DNA from: Burkholderiaceae bacterium
GTDB taxonomy: Bacteria > Pseudomonadota > Gammaproteobacteria > Burkholderiales > Burkholderiaceae_F
Reading direction: 5' to 3'
Length of the DNA stretch: 64,000 nucleotides
Assembly (NCBI GenBank): GCA_022843955.1
Contig: JALHMQ010000011.1
Span: 79,928 to 143,927 of the forward strand
The notes below the pieces were generated by a model, which saw only the letters and a program-made list of their open reading frames with translations, made no database searches and was not told the DNA's origin. The stretch's first letter is position 1; the number at the start of each line of letters is the position of its first letter. Shown here piece after piece: positions 46,877 to 56,638 of this stretch. The position numbers were made by a program, and so were the translations under genes.

Positions 46877-48334
46877 ATGAAGAGTGCGGCAGGGGAGATG
46901 GCGAGAGCGCCGTTCGATGAGATGTATGGCGCGCTTGAGACCGTGCGCCCGCCGTATCGGGACTATGCCGCCTGGCTCGCACAGCAGAATCCTGAGGTCA
47001 TGTTCAACAAGCGCGCCGAGGCCGACCTCGTGTTCCGGCGCGTGGGTATCACGTTCGCCGTCTACGGCGACAAGGATGACGGCGCCGGCACCGAGCGCCT
47101 GATCCCGTTCGACGTCATTCCGCGCATCATTCCGGCCGCCGAGTGGCGACAGTTGGAGGCCGGCCTGCGCCAGCGCGTGCGCGCGCTGAACCTGTTCCTG
47201 CACGACGTCTATCACGAGCGCGCCATCCTGCGCGCCGGCAAGATCCCGACCGAGCAGGTGCTGCAGAACTCGCAGTACCGCAGCGAAATGGAAGGGGTCG
47301 CGGTGCCCAGCGGCATCTACTCGCACATCGCCGGGATCGACCTGGTGCGCGCGGGGAACGAGCGTGGCGAAGGCGTGTTCTACGTGCTCGAAGACAACCT
47401 GCGCGTGCCCAGCGGCGTGAGCTACATGCTCGAGAACCGCAAGATGATGATGCGGTTGTTCCCCGATCTGTTCGCGCGCAACAAGATCGCGCCGGTGGCG
47501 CATTACCCCGACCTGCTGCTTGAGAACCTGCGGTCCGTGGCACCGCAGGGGGTGGACGACCCGACAGTCGTGCTGCTGACGCCGGGCATGTACAACTCGG
47601 CGTACTTCGAGCATGCCTTTCTCGCGCAGCAAATGGGGATCGAACTGGTTGAAGGCCAGGATCTGTTCGTGCAGGACAGCGCTGTCTACATGCGCACCAC
47701 GCGCGGGCCGCAGCGGGTCGACGTGATCTACCGCCGCATCGATGACGACTTCCTTGACCCCAAGGCGTTCCGCTCGGACTCCACGCTCGGGGTGCCGGGC
47801 CTGCTCGATGTCTATCGCGCCGGCCGGGTGACCCTGGCCAACGCCATCGGCGCCGGCATTGCCGACGACAAGTCGATCTACCCGTACGTACCCGAGATGA
47901 TCCAGTTTTATCTCGGCGAGAAACCGATACTCGCCAACGTCCCGACCTACAAGTGCCGTGACAAGGACGATCTTGGCTACACGCTCGCCAACCTGAAGGA
48001 TCTGGTGGTAAAGGAAGTGCACGGCGCCGGCGGCTACGGCATGCTGGTCGGACCGGCCTCCACGCGGGAGGAGATCGCCACGTTCGCCGAACGCGTCAAG
48101 GCCAACCCGGCGAACTACATTGCCCAGCCCACGCTGGCGCTGTCCACCGTGCCGACCTTCGTCGAGTCCGGCATCGCGCCGCGCCACATCGACCTGCGCC
48201 CGTACGTGTTGAGCGGCCGCGACGTTGTCACCGTGCCCGGCGGACTGTGCCGCGTGGCATTGCGCGAAGGCTCGCTGGTGGTGAACTCGTCGCAGGGCGG
48301 TGGCACCAAGGACACCTGGGTGCTGGAAAAATGA
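46877..48334 (+). CDS. Circularly permuted ATP-grasp protein (DUF404/DUF407)
   Basis: The 485-residue protein belongs to the circularly permuted ATP-grasp group predicted to be peptide ligases. Typical segments are PFDVIPRIIPAAEWRQLEAG, LFLHDVYHERAILRAGKIP, YVLEDNLRVPSGVSYMLENR, GMYNSAYFEHAFLAQQMGIE, and VYMRTTRGPQRVDVIYRRID. FLDPKAFRSDSTLGVPG and VPTYKCRDKDDLGYTLANL follow, with the ATP-site lysine in LVVKEVHGAGGYGMLVG. The ATG at 46877 follows GCGGGAG. It is followed by an alpha-E gene after 22 bases; the same two domains occur fused at 54061. Confidence 0.9.
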   Translation: MKSAAGEMARAPFDEMYGALETVRPPYRDYAAWLAQQNPEVMFNKRAEADLVFRRVGITFAVYGDKDDGAGTERLIPFDVIPRIIPAAEWRQLEAGLRQRVRALNLFLHDVYHERAILRAGKIPTEQVLQNSQYRSEMEGVAVPSGIYSHIAGIDLVRAGNERGEGVFYVLEDNLRVPSGVSYMLENRKMMMRLFPDLFARNKIAPVAHYPDLLLENLRSVAPQGVDDPTVVLLTPGMYNSAYFEHAFLAQQMGIELVEGQDLFVQDSAVYMRTTRGPQRVDVIYRRIDDDFLDPKAFRSDSTLGVPGLLDVYRAGRVTLANAIGAGIADDKSIYPYVPEMIQFYLGEKPILANVPTYKCRDKDDLGYTLANLKDLVVKEVHGAGGYGMLVGPASTREEIATFAERVKANPANYIAQPTLALSTVPTFVESGIAPRHIDLRPYVLSGRDVVTVPGGLCRVALREGSLVVNSSQGGGTKDTWVLEK

Positions 48335-48356
48335 TCCGCGCCGAACGGACTTGCCC

Positions 48357-49376
48357 ATGCTGAGCCGCACCGCTGACCACCTGTTCTGGATGGCCCGCTA
48401 CATCGAGCGTGCGGAGAACGCCGCGCGCATGCTCGACGTCACCTGGTCGATGGCACTGATGCCGCAGTCGGCGGAGGATGCGGAGCGCGGCTGGCGGGCG
48501 GTGCTGAGCATCGGCGAGCTGCAGACGGCGTATGACGCCCGCTACCCGGCGGTCACGCAGCTCGACGTGCTGGACTTTCTGGTGCGTGATCCGGGCAATC
48601 CGTCCTCGATCTACTGTTGCCTGCAGGCAGCGCGCGAGAACGCGCGTGCCGTGCGCGGTTCGCTCACCACCGAGGTGTGGGAAACGCACAACGACACCTG
48701 GCTGGAGCTGCAAACCCATCTGAAGAGTCGCTTGCTCGCCCATGACCCGCAGCAGTTCTTCGAGTGGGTCAAGTTCCGCTCGCATGTCTCGCGCGGGGTG
48801 ACCATCGGCACCATGCTCAAGGACGAGGCGTTCTACTTCATCCGCATGGGCACGTTCCTGGAACGCGCCGACAACACCGCGCGCCTGATCGACGTCAAGT
48901 TCCATGGCTCGCCACAGCCGCTGCGCGGGCGCCAGCGCCAGTCGGCCGGCAATGGCGCGGCACAGGCGCAGGCGCAGGCCGCGGCCGCGGTGCCTGACGC
49001 GCTCGACCACCACTTCGATTTCTACTACTGGGCGGCGATCCTGCGATCGGTGTCGGCGTTCGAGATCTATCGCAAGGTGTATCGCGACGTGATCACGCCG
49101 TCGCGCGTGGCCGAGTTGCTGATCCTGCGCGATGACATGCCGCGCTCGCTGGTCAGCTGCATGAACGAGGCCTGCGCCAATCTCGAGCACGTGCGCAACG
49201 CGCGCTCGCATGAGACCGAAAGGCGCGCCGGCCTGCTGCGGGCCGAGCTCAAGTACGGCCGCATCGAGGACATCGAGGCGCGCGGTCTGCATGCGTACCT
49301 GACGAGCTTCCTCGAACGAGTCAACGACCTCGGCTCGCGCATCAGCCAGGACTTCCTGGTGCCGATTGCGACCTGA
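48357..49376 (+). CDS. Alpha-E domain protein
   Basis: The 339-residue, all-helical protein begins MLSRTADHLFWMARYIERAE, the signature of the alpha-E family, with ENAARMLDV after it. FYFIRMGTFLERADNTARLI is a second conserved helix. Its function is unknown; alpha-E genes nearly always accompany the permuted ATP-grasp protein and transglutaminases and may bind the ligase product or partner. A Gln/Ala-rich linker (about residues 205-225) interrupts the domain. It is co-oriented with and 22 bases from the ATP-grasp gene. Confidence 0.9.
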   Translation: MLSRTADHLFWMARYIERAENAARMLDVTWSMALMPQSAEDAERGWRAVLSIGELQTAYDARYPAVTQLDVLDFLVRDPGNPSSIYCCLQAARENARAVRGSLTTEVWETHNDTWLELQTHLKSRLLAHDPQQFFEWVKFRSHVSRGVTIGTMLKDEAFYFIRMGTFLERADNTARLIDVKFHGSPQPLRGRQRQSAGNGAAQAQAQAAAAVPDALDHHFDFYYWAAILRSVSAFEIYRKVYRDVITPSRVAELLILRDDMPRSLVSCMNEACANLEHVRNARSHETERRAGLLRAELKYGRIEDIEARGLHAYLTSFLERVNDLGSRISQDFLVPIAT

Positions 49377-49391
49377 CGTGGTCGACCTCCG

Positions 49392-49397
49392 TAGAAT
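49392..49397 (+). promoter_or_regulatory. Putative -10 box of the Anbu gene
   Basis: TAGAATCCTGCG lies 34 bases before the ATG at 49431, suggesting an internal promoter in the cluster. It fits the recurring TANAAT pattern. Confidence 0.35.
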
Positions 49398-49430
49398 CCT
49401 GCGCTTTCCGGGGCTGACGAAGGCTGTGGC

Positions 49431-50312
49431 ATGACTTATTGCGTGGCGATGCGACTGAACGCGGGGCTGGTGTTCCTGAGCGACTCACGCACCAATGCCG
49501 GCGTGGACCAGATCTCCACGTTCCGCAAGATGACGGTGTTCGAGAATCCGGGCGATCGCCTGCTGGTGCTGATGAGCGCCGGCAACCTGGCGATCACGCA
49601 GGCGGTGCGGCAGATCGTGTGCGAGCGTACCGGGCCTAACGATCGCAGCGTCTGGTCGGCCAAGACGATGTTCGAGGCCGTGCGGGTGCTTGGCGAGGCA
49701 GTGCGCGAAGTGCACGATCGCGACGCCGCCGCCCTGCAGCACTCCGGCATCGAGTTCAACTGCAGCTTCCTGTTCGGCGGCCAGATCCGTGGTGAGACCA
49801 CTCGCCTGTTCCAGGTCTATGCCGCCGGCAATTTCATCGAAGCCACGCCGGAGAATCCGTACTTCCAGATCGGCGAGGCCAAGTACGGCAAGCCGATCAT
49901 CGACCGCGTGCTCACGCCTCATACGCCGCTGGATGAGGCGAGCAAGTGCGCGCTGATCTCGATGGACTCGACGTTGCGCTCGAACATCTCCTGCGGCCTG
50001 CCGCTGGATCTCTTGGTTTATGAGGACAGCGCGCTGTGCGTCACCAAGTTCGTGCAGATCGACCATGAGAACCAGTACATGCGGATGATCCGCAACACCT
50101 GGGGCACGCGCCTGAAGCAGGTGTTTCAGGAGATCCCGGATCCGACCTGGCGCAGCGCGCCGGCCGCCCCCGACACGCCGCTGCTGGAGACCGACCCGAC
50201 GTTTCCGGTGCGCGCGCCGTTGCCGGCCAGCTTGCAGACCTCGATGCGCGGCGCGGCGCAGGTGCAACTGGTGGCCGATGGCGGCAGCGCCGGCACCAGC
50301 GCGCCGCGCTAG
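49431..50312 (+). CDS. Proteasome-like peptidase Anbu (BPH)
   Basis: Anbu is a bacterial self-compartmentalising peptidase related to HslV and the proteasome beta subunit. The 293-residue protein starts MTYCVAMRLNAGLVFLSDSR; after removal of Met, Thr2 would be the nucleophile, and SDSRTNAG and FRKM hold the expected Asp and Lys. LLVLMSAGNLAITQAV and NCSFLFGGQI are also typical. The C-terminal 45 residues are Pro/Ala-rich and not part of the fold. It sits inside the ATP-grasp/alpha-E/transglutaminase cluster, its usual genomic company. Confidence 0.92.
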   Translation: MTYCVAMRLNAGLVFLSDSRTNAGVDQISTFRKMTVFENPGDRLLVLMSAGNLAITQAVRQIVCERTGPNDRSVWSAKTMFEAVRVLGEAVREVHDRDAAALQHSGIEFNCSFLFGGQIRGETTRLFQVYAAGNFIEATPENPYFQIGEAKYGKPIIDRVLTPHTPLDEASKCALISMDSTLRSNISCGLPLDLLVYEDSALCVTKFVQIDHENQYMRMIRNTWGTRLKQVFQEIPDPTWRSAPAAPDTPLLETDPTFPVRAPLPASLQTSMRGAAQVQLVADGGSAGTSAPR

Positions 50313-50517
50313 ATGCGCGCCGACGAGATCGGACCGCCGACCGATGGCCAGCCCCGGCGCGTGCCGCGGCGGCAACGCCCTGCGCGACCACCGTCGTCAC
50401 GCATCAAGGCCGACCGTCGGCGACTGGCGATGATCCAACCGCCGCGAGCCGCCGGCGACGTCCATTTCTTACCGGTGCGCGCGTGCGCAGCGGCTTGGTC
50501 CTTTTGAGGCATCCGTC
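50313..50517. other. Gap between Anbu and transglutaminase-DUF2126 genes
   Basis: About 205 bases with no ribosome site and no recognisable product in the short Arg-rich frames. No promoter box stood out. Confidence 0.4.
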
Positions 50518-53500
50518 GTGTCGATCCACGTTGCACTGAATCACGTCACCCACTATCGCTACGACCGTCGCGTGACGCTGTCGCCGCAGGTGGTCCGGCT
50601 GCGGCCGGCGCCGCATTGCCGCACGCCCATCCTGTCGTACGCACTCAAGGTCGAGCCCGACGGCCACTTCATCAACTGGCAGCAGGATCCCTTTTCCAAC
50701 TATCTGGCGCGGCTGGTGTTTCCGGAGAAGACCACCGAGTTCAAAGTCACGGTGGATGTCGTGGCCGAGATGGCGGTCTACAACCCGTTCGATTTCTTCC
50801 TCGAGCCGGTAGCCGAGCAGTTCCCGTTCTCCTATGACAGCGCGCTGCATCACGACCTGCTGCCTTACCTGGTCAAGGAACCGCTGACGCCCAGGTGGCG
50901 CTCGTTCGTCGAGAGCATCGACCGCAAGTCGCAGCGCACGATCGATTTCCTGGTGGCGATCAACCAGCGCCTGCAGCACGACATCCGCTATCTGATCCGC
51001 ATGGAGCCCGGCGTGCAGACGCCGGAACAGACGCTGACGCGGGCGGCCGGCTCCTGCCGCGATACCGGCTGGCTGCTGGTGCAGTCGCTGCGACACCTGG
51101 GCCTGGCAGCGCGCTTCGTCTCCGGTTACCTGATCCAGCTCAAGCCGGATGTGAAGTCGCTCGACGGTCCCAGCGGCGCAGAGCGCGATTTCACCGATCT
51201 GCATGCGTGGTGCGAGGTGTACCTGCCCGGGGCGGGCTGGATCGGCCTGGACCCGACCTCCGGCCTGCTCGCCGGCGAAGGCCATATCCCCGTTGCTTGC
51301 ACGCCCGACCCGTCGACGGCGGCGCCGGTGACCGGTGCGGTCGACGACAGCGAGGTCGAGTTCACCCACACGATGGAGGTGACGCGCATCTATGAAGCGC
51401 CGCGCGTCACCATGCCCTACACCGAGGCGCAGTGGACGACGATCGACGCGCTCGGCCGCCAGGTCGACGGCGAACTCGTCGCCCAGGACGTGCGCCTGAC
51501 GATGGGCGGCGAGCCCACCTTCGTCTCCGTTGACGACCGCGATGGCGCCGAGTGGAATACCGACGCCCTCGGACCCACCAAGCGCGGCTTCGGCACTGAG
51601 CTCGTGCAGCGCCTGCGCGATCGCTACGGTGCCGGCGGCTTCCAGCATTTCGGTCAAGGCAAGTGGTACCCCGGCGAACAGTTGCCGCGCTGGGCACTGT
51701 CGATCTTCTGGCGCGCCGACGGCCAGCCGTGCTGGCACGACGCCTCGCTGTTCGCTGATGAGCGCGAGCCGCAGAAGTACAGCCCTGCCGATGCACAGCG
51801 CTTCATCGGCGCACTGGCGCGTCGGCTCAAGCTGGACCCGAAGTTCGTGCTGCCCGGCTATGAAGATGTCTTCTACTACCTGTGGCGCGAGCGCCGCCTG
51901 CCGGTCAATGTCGATCCGTTTGAATCGCGCCTGGACGATGCGCTCGAGCGAGCCCGCCTGCGCCGCGTGTTCGAGCAGAAGCTCGAAAGCGTGGTCGGCT
52001 ACGCGCTGCCGATCCGCCGCGAGCACGGCAGCACGCCAGCGCAGGGAACGTGGATCTCAGGGCCGTGGTTCTTCCGCGACGAGCGGATGTACCTGTTCCC
52101 CGGCGACTCGGCGATGGGCTATCGCCTGCCGCTTGACTCGCTGCCGTGGGTGACCAAGGGCGACTACCCGCACCTGCATGACCACGATCCGTTCGCCGAG
52201 CGATCAGCGCTGGCGCCGCACGCCGACATCCGCCGCCAGTTCATGCCGCACACCAAGGGCGGTGGTTTTGCTGAAGGCGGCGCCGTGGCAATGCAGTCCG
52301 GCTTCCAGACCGATCCGGCGGAAGCGCTGCGGCCCGTTGGCAGCGGTCCCGGGACCGGGGGTACGACGGCGCCCGGCAAGGGCGGGCCGGGCCGGGCGTT
52401 GCAGCTGACCGATGCGCTGCGCGCGCCACAACCGCAGGAGTCCGCCAGCTGGGTCACGCGCACTGCGCTGTGCGTCGAGGCGCGCGACCCGCGCCGCGCC
52501 AGCGGGCCCGTGACCGAGCGGGTTGGCACCGCGCAGGGCGCGCTGTACGTCTTCATGCCGCCGCTGTCGCATCTTGAGGACTACCTTGAGCTGATTGCGG
52601 CAGTCGAAGCCACCGCCGCCGACCTGGGCGTGCAGATCATCCTCGAAGGCTATCCGCCGCCGCGCGACCCGCGCCTGAAGGGCTTGGCCGTGACGCCGGA
52701 TCCGGGCGTCATCGAGGTCAACATCCATCCCGCGCACGACTGGGACGAACTGGTCGACCACACCGAGTTTCTCTACGAGGCCGCGCGCCAGAGCCGCCTG
52801 TCGACCGAGAAGTTCATGCTCGACGGCCGCCACACCGGTACCGGCGGTGGCAATCATCTCGTCCTCGGCGGCGCCACGCCGGCCGACTCGCCTTTCCTGC
52901 GTCGCCCGGATCTGCTGGCAAGCCTGATCGCCTACTGGCACAACCATCCGTCGCTGTCGTATCTGTTCTCGGGCCTGTTCATCGGTCCGACCTCGCAGGC
53001 GCCGCGGGTCGACGAGGCACGCAACGACCAGCTCTACGAGCTGGAAATCGCGTTCGAGGAGATCCGCTCGCAGGTGACCTGGGCCGGTGCCTGTCCGCCG
53101 TGGCTCGTGGACCGCGCGCTGCGCAACCTGCTGATCGATGTCACCGGCAACACGCACCGCGCCGAGTTCTGTATCGACAAGCTGTATTCACCCGACACCG
53201 CGACCGGGCGCCTGGGCTTGCTGGAGCTGCGCGCTTTCGAGATGCCGCCGCATGCACGGATGAGTCTGACCCAGCAATTGCTGCTGCGCGCGCTGGTTGC
53301 ACGCTTCTGGCGCGCGCCCTATACGGTGCCGCTGACGCGCTGGGGGACCGAGCTGCACGATCGCTTCCTGCTCCCCACCTTCGTGGCGATGGACTTCGAG
53401 GACGTGTTGGCTGAACTCACGCGCGCCGGTTATCCGTTCGAGGCCGAGTGGTTCGCGCCGCATCACGAGTTCCGCTTCCCGCGCATCGGCAGCGTGGCGG

Positions 53501-54012
53501 CTCGTGGCATCTCGCTCGAGCTGCGCAGCGCGCTGGAGCCGTGGCACGTGATGGGCGAGGAGGGTGCGCCGGGCGGCACCGTGCGCTATGTCGATTCCTC
53601 GCTGGAGCGCGTCGAGGTGCGCGCCAGCGGCCTGAACGACAGCCGCTACGTCGTCACCTGCAACGGTCAGCCGCTGCCACTGCAGCCGACCGGTCGTGTC
53701 GGTGAGTACGTGGCGGGGGTGCGCTATCGCGCCTGGCAGCCGACCTCGGCACTGCATCCGACCATCGGTGTGCACGCGCCGTTGACATTCGACATCGTCG
53801 ACACATGGAATCAGCGCTCGCTGGGCGGCTGCCAGTACCATGTCGCGCATCCTGGTGGTCGCAACTACGATGTCTTTCCCGTCAACGCCTACGAAGCCGA
53901 AAGCCGGCGCCTTGCGCGGTTCTTTGCCATGGGCCACAGCGGCGGCATGCTCGACGTCTCCCGTGCCCAGCCCAGTCGCGAGTTCCCGTTCACGCTCGAT
54001 CTGCGCCGATGA
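50518..54012 (+). CDS. Transglutaminase-like protein fused to DUF2126 amidoligase-like domain
   Basis: The 1164-residue protein has an N-terminal transglutaminase_N region (LNHVTHYRYDRRVTLSPQVV) and a transglutaminase-like core with Cys in RAAGSCRDTGWLLVQ (about residue 180), His in DLHAWCEVYLPGAGW (about 229) and Asp in LDPTSG. A long DUF2126 part follows, with DVRLTMGGEPTFVSVDDRDG, LDGRHTGTGGGNHLVLGGAT and NHPSLSYLFSGLFIGPTSQA. DUF2126 has been proposed to be a glutamine-synthetase-like carboxylate-amine ligase. The fusion suggests that one protein both makes and breaks or rearranges amide bonds. The start is GTG at 50518. Confidence 0.9.
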   Translation: MSIHVALNHVTHYRYDRRVTLSPQVVRLRPAPHCRTPILSYALKVEPDGHFINWQQDPFSNYLARLVFPEKTTEFKVTVDVVAEMAVYNPFDFFLEPVAEQFPFSYDSALHHDLLPYLVKEPLTPRWRSFVESIDRKSQRTIDFLVAINQRLQHDIRYLIRMEPGVQTPEQTLTRAAGSCRDTGWLLVQSLRHLGLAARFVSGYLIQLKPDVKSLDGPSGAERDFTDLHAWCEVYLPGAGWIGLDPTSGLLAGEGHIPVACTPDPSTAAPVTGAVDDSEVEFTHTMEVTRIYEAPRVTMPYTEAQWTTIDALGRQVDGELVAQDVRLTMGGEPTFVSVDDRDGAEWNTDALGPTKRGFGTELVQRLRDRYGAGGFQHFGQGKWYPGEQLPRWALSIFWRADGQPCWHDASLFADEREPQKYSPADAQRFIGALARRLKLDPKFVLPGYEDVFYYLWRERRLPVNVDPFESRLDDALERARLRRVFEQKLESVVGYALPIRREHGSTPAQGTWISGPWFFRDERMYLFPGDSAMGYRLPLDSLPWVTKGDYPHLHDHDPFAERSALAPHADIRRQFMPHTKGGGFAEGGAVAMQSGFQTDPAEALRPVGSGPGTGGTTAPGKGGPGRALQLTDALRAPQPQESASWVTRTALCVEARDPRRASGPVTERVGTAQGALYVFMPPLSHLEDYLELIAAVEATAADLGVQIILEGYPPPRDPRLKGLAVTPDPGVIEVNIHPAHDWDELVDHTEFLYEAARQSRLSTEKFMLDGRHTGTGGGNHLVLGGATPADSPFLRRPDLLASLIAYWHNHPSLSYLFSGLFIGPTSQAPRVDEARNDQLYELEIAFEEIRSQVTWAGACPPWLVDRALRNLLIDVTGNTHRAEFCIDKLYSPDTATGRLGLLELRAFEMPPHARMSLTQQLLLRALVARFWRAPYTVPLTRWGTELHDRFLLPTFVAMDFEDVLAELTRAGYPFEAEWFAPHHEFRFPRIGSVAARGISLELRSALEPWHVMGEEGAPGGTVRYVDSSLERVEVRASGLNDSRYVVTCNGQPLPLQPTGRVGEYVAGVRYRAWQPTSALHPTIGVHAPLTFDIVDTWNQRSLGGCQYHVAHPGGRNYDVFPVNAYEAESRRLARFFAMGHSGGMLDVSRAQPSREFPFTLDLRR

Positions 54013-54060
54013 CCGCATAGCAGTCAGTCCAGTGAGCCGCGCGCGGACCGGGCACTGAAC

Positions 54061-56631
54061 GTGGGGCAGGCGAGCTTTTCCTTCGACGACAGCAGCCCGG
54101 CGACTGCCGCGCTGTCGCGCGCCGCGCCGGTGCGCGCGGGCCAGTACGACGAACTGCGCAGCGATGCCGGCCATCTGCGGTCGGCCTGGCAGGCGTTCTT
54201 CGATGCGCAGGGCAGCGAGGGTCTGGCCGACCTCGATCGGCACGTGCAGGCGCTGCGCCGGCAGATCCGCGACGACGGCATCACCTACAACGTCTACTCC
54301 GACGCCAGCCCGGACAGCCCGGCGCGTCCGTGGTCGCTCGACCTGCTGCCGTTCGTCATCAGCGCGACCGACTGGGCGCAGATCGAACGCGGCGTCACCC
54401 AGCGCGCCACCATGCTGTCGCAGATGCTGCACGACCTGTACGGTCCGCAGCAGCTGATGGCAGAAGGCCTGCTGCCGCCGGCGCTGCTGTTCGGCCACCC
54501 CGGCTACCTGCGCCCGCTGGTCGGCGTCAAGCCGGTCGGCGGCACCTACCTGCAGATCGCTGCATTCGACCTGGCGCGCGCGCCCGATGGCCGCTGGTGG
54601 GTGGTGTCGCAACGCACGCAGGCACCGTCGGGCCTGGGCTACGCACTGCAGAACCGGCTGATCGTCGGCCGCCAGTTTCCCGAAGCGTTCCGCGCCTTGC
54701 ACGTGCAGCGCATGGCGTCGAGCTTCCGCCGCTTGCTCGACACCGTCACGCGCGCGGCGCCCAAGCCGGATCGCGCCGCCGAACTCGGCGCCGCGCCGCG
54801 TATCGTCCTGCTGACGCCGGGGCCGTACAACGAGACGTACTTCGAGCACGCCTACCTCGCGCGTTACCTGGGTGTGCCGCTGGTCGAAGGCGGCGACCTC
54901 ACGGTGCGCGAAGACCGCGTGTTCCTGAAGACGGTGCACGGCCTGGAGCGCGTGCATGCCATCCTGCGCCGACTCGACGACGACTGGTGCGACCCGCTCG
55001 AACTGCGGCCCGACTCCGCGCTCGGCGTCCCAGGTCTGCTGCAGGCGATCCGCGCCGGCCAGGTGCTGCTGGCCAACGCGCTCGGCTCGAGCTTCCTCGA
55101 GTCACCGGCGCTGCAGGGCTTCTTGCCGGCGATCGCGCACAAGCTGCTCGGTGAGCCCCTGGTGCTGCCGTCACTGGCGAGTTGGTGGTGCGGCGAACGT
55201 GCCGCGTTCGAGGCGGTGGCGGATCGGCTGGGGGAGAAGGTGATCAAGCCCACCTATCCCGGGCGGCCGTCGCGGCCGGGGTTCGACGCGGTCATCGGTG
55301 CCGAGCTGACACCACCGCGGCTGGCCGAGCTTCGCGCCCAGATGGAGGCCGATCCAGCCGCCTACACCGTGCAGGACTATCTGCCGCTGTCGCAGGCGCG
55401 GGTGTGGCACGACGGCCTGCTGCTGCCGCGCGCGGCGATGGTCCGGGTGTTTGCGATGGCCGATGGCGACGGTCGCTGGCACGCGATGCCCGGCGGCCTC
55501 ACGCGCATCGCCGGTCGCGCGCAGCGCGTGGTGTCGATGCAGCGGGGGGGAAGCAGCCTCGATACCTGGGTGCAGACCGACGGCCACGTCGACCGCTACT
55601 CGATGCTGCCGGAACCGCTGCGTCCCGAGGACCTGGTGCAACCGCGCCGCCCGGTGACCAGCCGCGCCGCCGAGAACCTGTTCTGGATGGGCCGCTATGC
55701 CGAGCGTGCCGATCACAGTGCGCGCCTGGCCTACGCCGCGCTGTCCTTGCTGGCCGGCGATACCGCACCGCCGCCCGCCGTGGCCACCGTGCTGGGACAG
55801 TTGTGCGTGGAGCAGGGACTGGTCCCGGCCAACGTGCCGTCACCGGCGCAGGGCGCAGCCGTGTTTGAGCGCACCCTGCTGACCGGGCTGCAGGACGTGA
55901 CCAGCACCAGCGTTGCGTTCAACCTCGACTCTTTGCAGCGTGCCGGTTCACAGATCCGCGAGCGCTTGTCGGCTGAGCACTGGCGGCTGTTGCGGCTGGC
56001 GCTCGAGCGGTTTGCCGATACGGTGCCGCCACGTGCCGGCGAGACCGCCGCTGCAGCGCGCACGCCCGGCCGTGCGCTCGATGCGCTGCGTCGCCTGAGC
56101 GTTGACCTGGCGGCGGTGACCGGTGCGCAGGCCGATCGCATGACGCGCGACGATGGCTGGCGGCTGATGACAATGGGTCGGCAGATCGAGCGGCTCGCCT
56201 GCGTGGCCGGCACGTTGGCGGCGTTCGAGGCGAGCGGGGCACTGCACGACGAAGCGGGTTTCGATCTCGTGCTCGCCTTGGCCGACAGCACGGTCACCTA
56301 CCGCGCGCTGTACCAAGGACGACAGGAACTGCCGCCGCTGCTGCACCTGCTGGTACAGGACGCGGCCAACCCGCGCTCGCTCGCGTGCGTGGTGGAACTG
56401 CTGCGGACCGAGCTGGTGCGGCTGCCATCGCCGCGCGGCGAACTGCTCGCCTTGCTGCCGCAACCGGAAGCCTGGCCCACCCTCGCCGAGCTGTGCGAGA
56501 ACGACGACGCACTGCAGATGCCGGCGCTGGCCGGGCTGGCGCGGCGGCTGCGGGCAACCGCGTACGCGCTGTCGGACGCGACCGGCGCGCGCTACTTCAG
56601 CCATGCGGCCGGCTATCAGGTGCTGGGCTGA
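54061..56631 (+). CDS. Circularly permuted ATP-grasp - alpha-E fusion protein
   Basis: The 856-residue protein has a permuted ATP-grasp half (to about residue 525) with WSLDLLPFVISATDWAQIER, MLHDLYGPQQLMAEGLLP, VVSQRTQAPSGLGYALQNR, GPYNETYFEHAYLARYLGVP and EDRVFLKTVHGLERVHAILR. An alpha-E half follows, beginning at TSRAAENLFWMGRYAERADH (about residue 533). It is a paralogue of the two separate genes at 46877 and 48357 joined in one chain. The start is GTG at 54061. It lies 48 bases after the DUF2126 gene and 7 before the next transglutaminase, so those three are probably one operon. Confidence 0.9.
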   Translation: MGQASFSFDDSSPATAALSRAAPVRAGQYDELRSDAGHLRSAWQAFFDAQGSEGLADLDRHVQALRRQIRDDGITYNVYSDASPDSPARPWSLDLLPFVISATDWAQIERGVTQRATMLSQMLHDLYGPQQLMAEGLLPPALLFGHPGYLRPLVGVKPVGGTYLQIAAFDLARAPDGRWWVVSQRTQAPSGLGYALQNRLIVGRQFPEAFRALHVQRMASSFRRLLDTVTRAAPKPDRAAELGAAPRIVLLTPGPYNETYFEHAYLARYLGVPLVEGGDLTVREDRVFLKTVHGLERVHAILRRLDDDWCDPLELRPDSALGVPGLLQAIRAGQVLLANALGSSFLESPALQGFLPAIAHKLLGEPLVLPSLASWWCGERAAFEAVADRLGEKVIKPTYPGRPSRPGFDAVIGAELTPPRLAELRAQMEADPAAYTVQDYLPLSQARVWHDGLLLPRAAMVRVFAMADGDGRWHAMPGGLTRIAGRAQRVVSMQRGGSSLDTWVQTDGHVDRYSMLPEPLRPEDLVQPRRPVTSRAAENLFWMGRYAERADHSARLAYAALSLLAGDTAPPPAVATVLGQLCVEQGLVPANVPSPAQGAAVFERTLLTGLQDVTSTSVAFNLDSLQRAGSQIRERLSAEHWRLLRLALERFADTVPPRAGETAAAARTPGRALDALRRLSVDLAAVTGAQADRMTRDDGWRLMTMGRQIERLACVAGTLAAFEASGALHDEAGFDLVLALADSTVTYRALYQGRQELPPLLHLLVQDAANPRSLACVVELLRTELVRLPSPRGELLALLPQPEAWPTLAELCENDDALQMPALAGLARRLRATAYALSDATGARYFSHAAGYQVLG

Positions 56632-56638
56632 CGCGACC

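Noticed and set aside
53188..54957. Minus-strand frame over the DUF2126 and fusion genes
   Set aside because: Crosses two well-supported plus-strand genes and has no domain.
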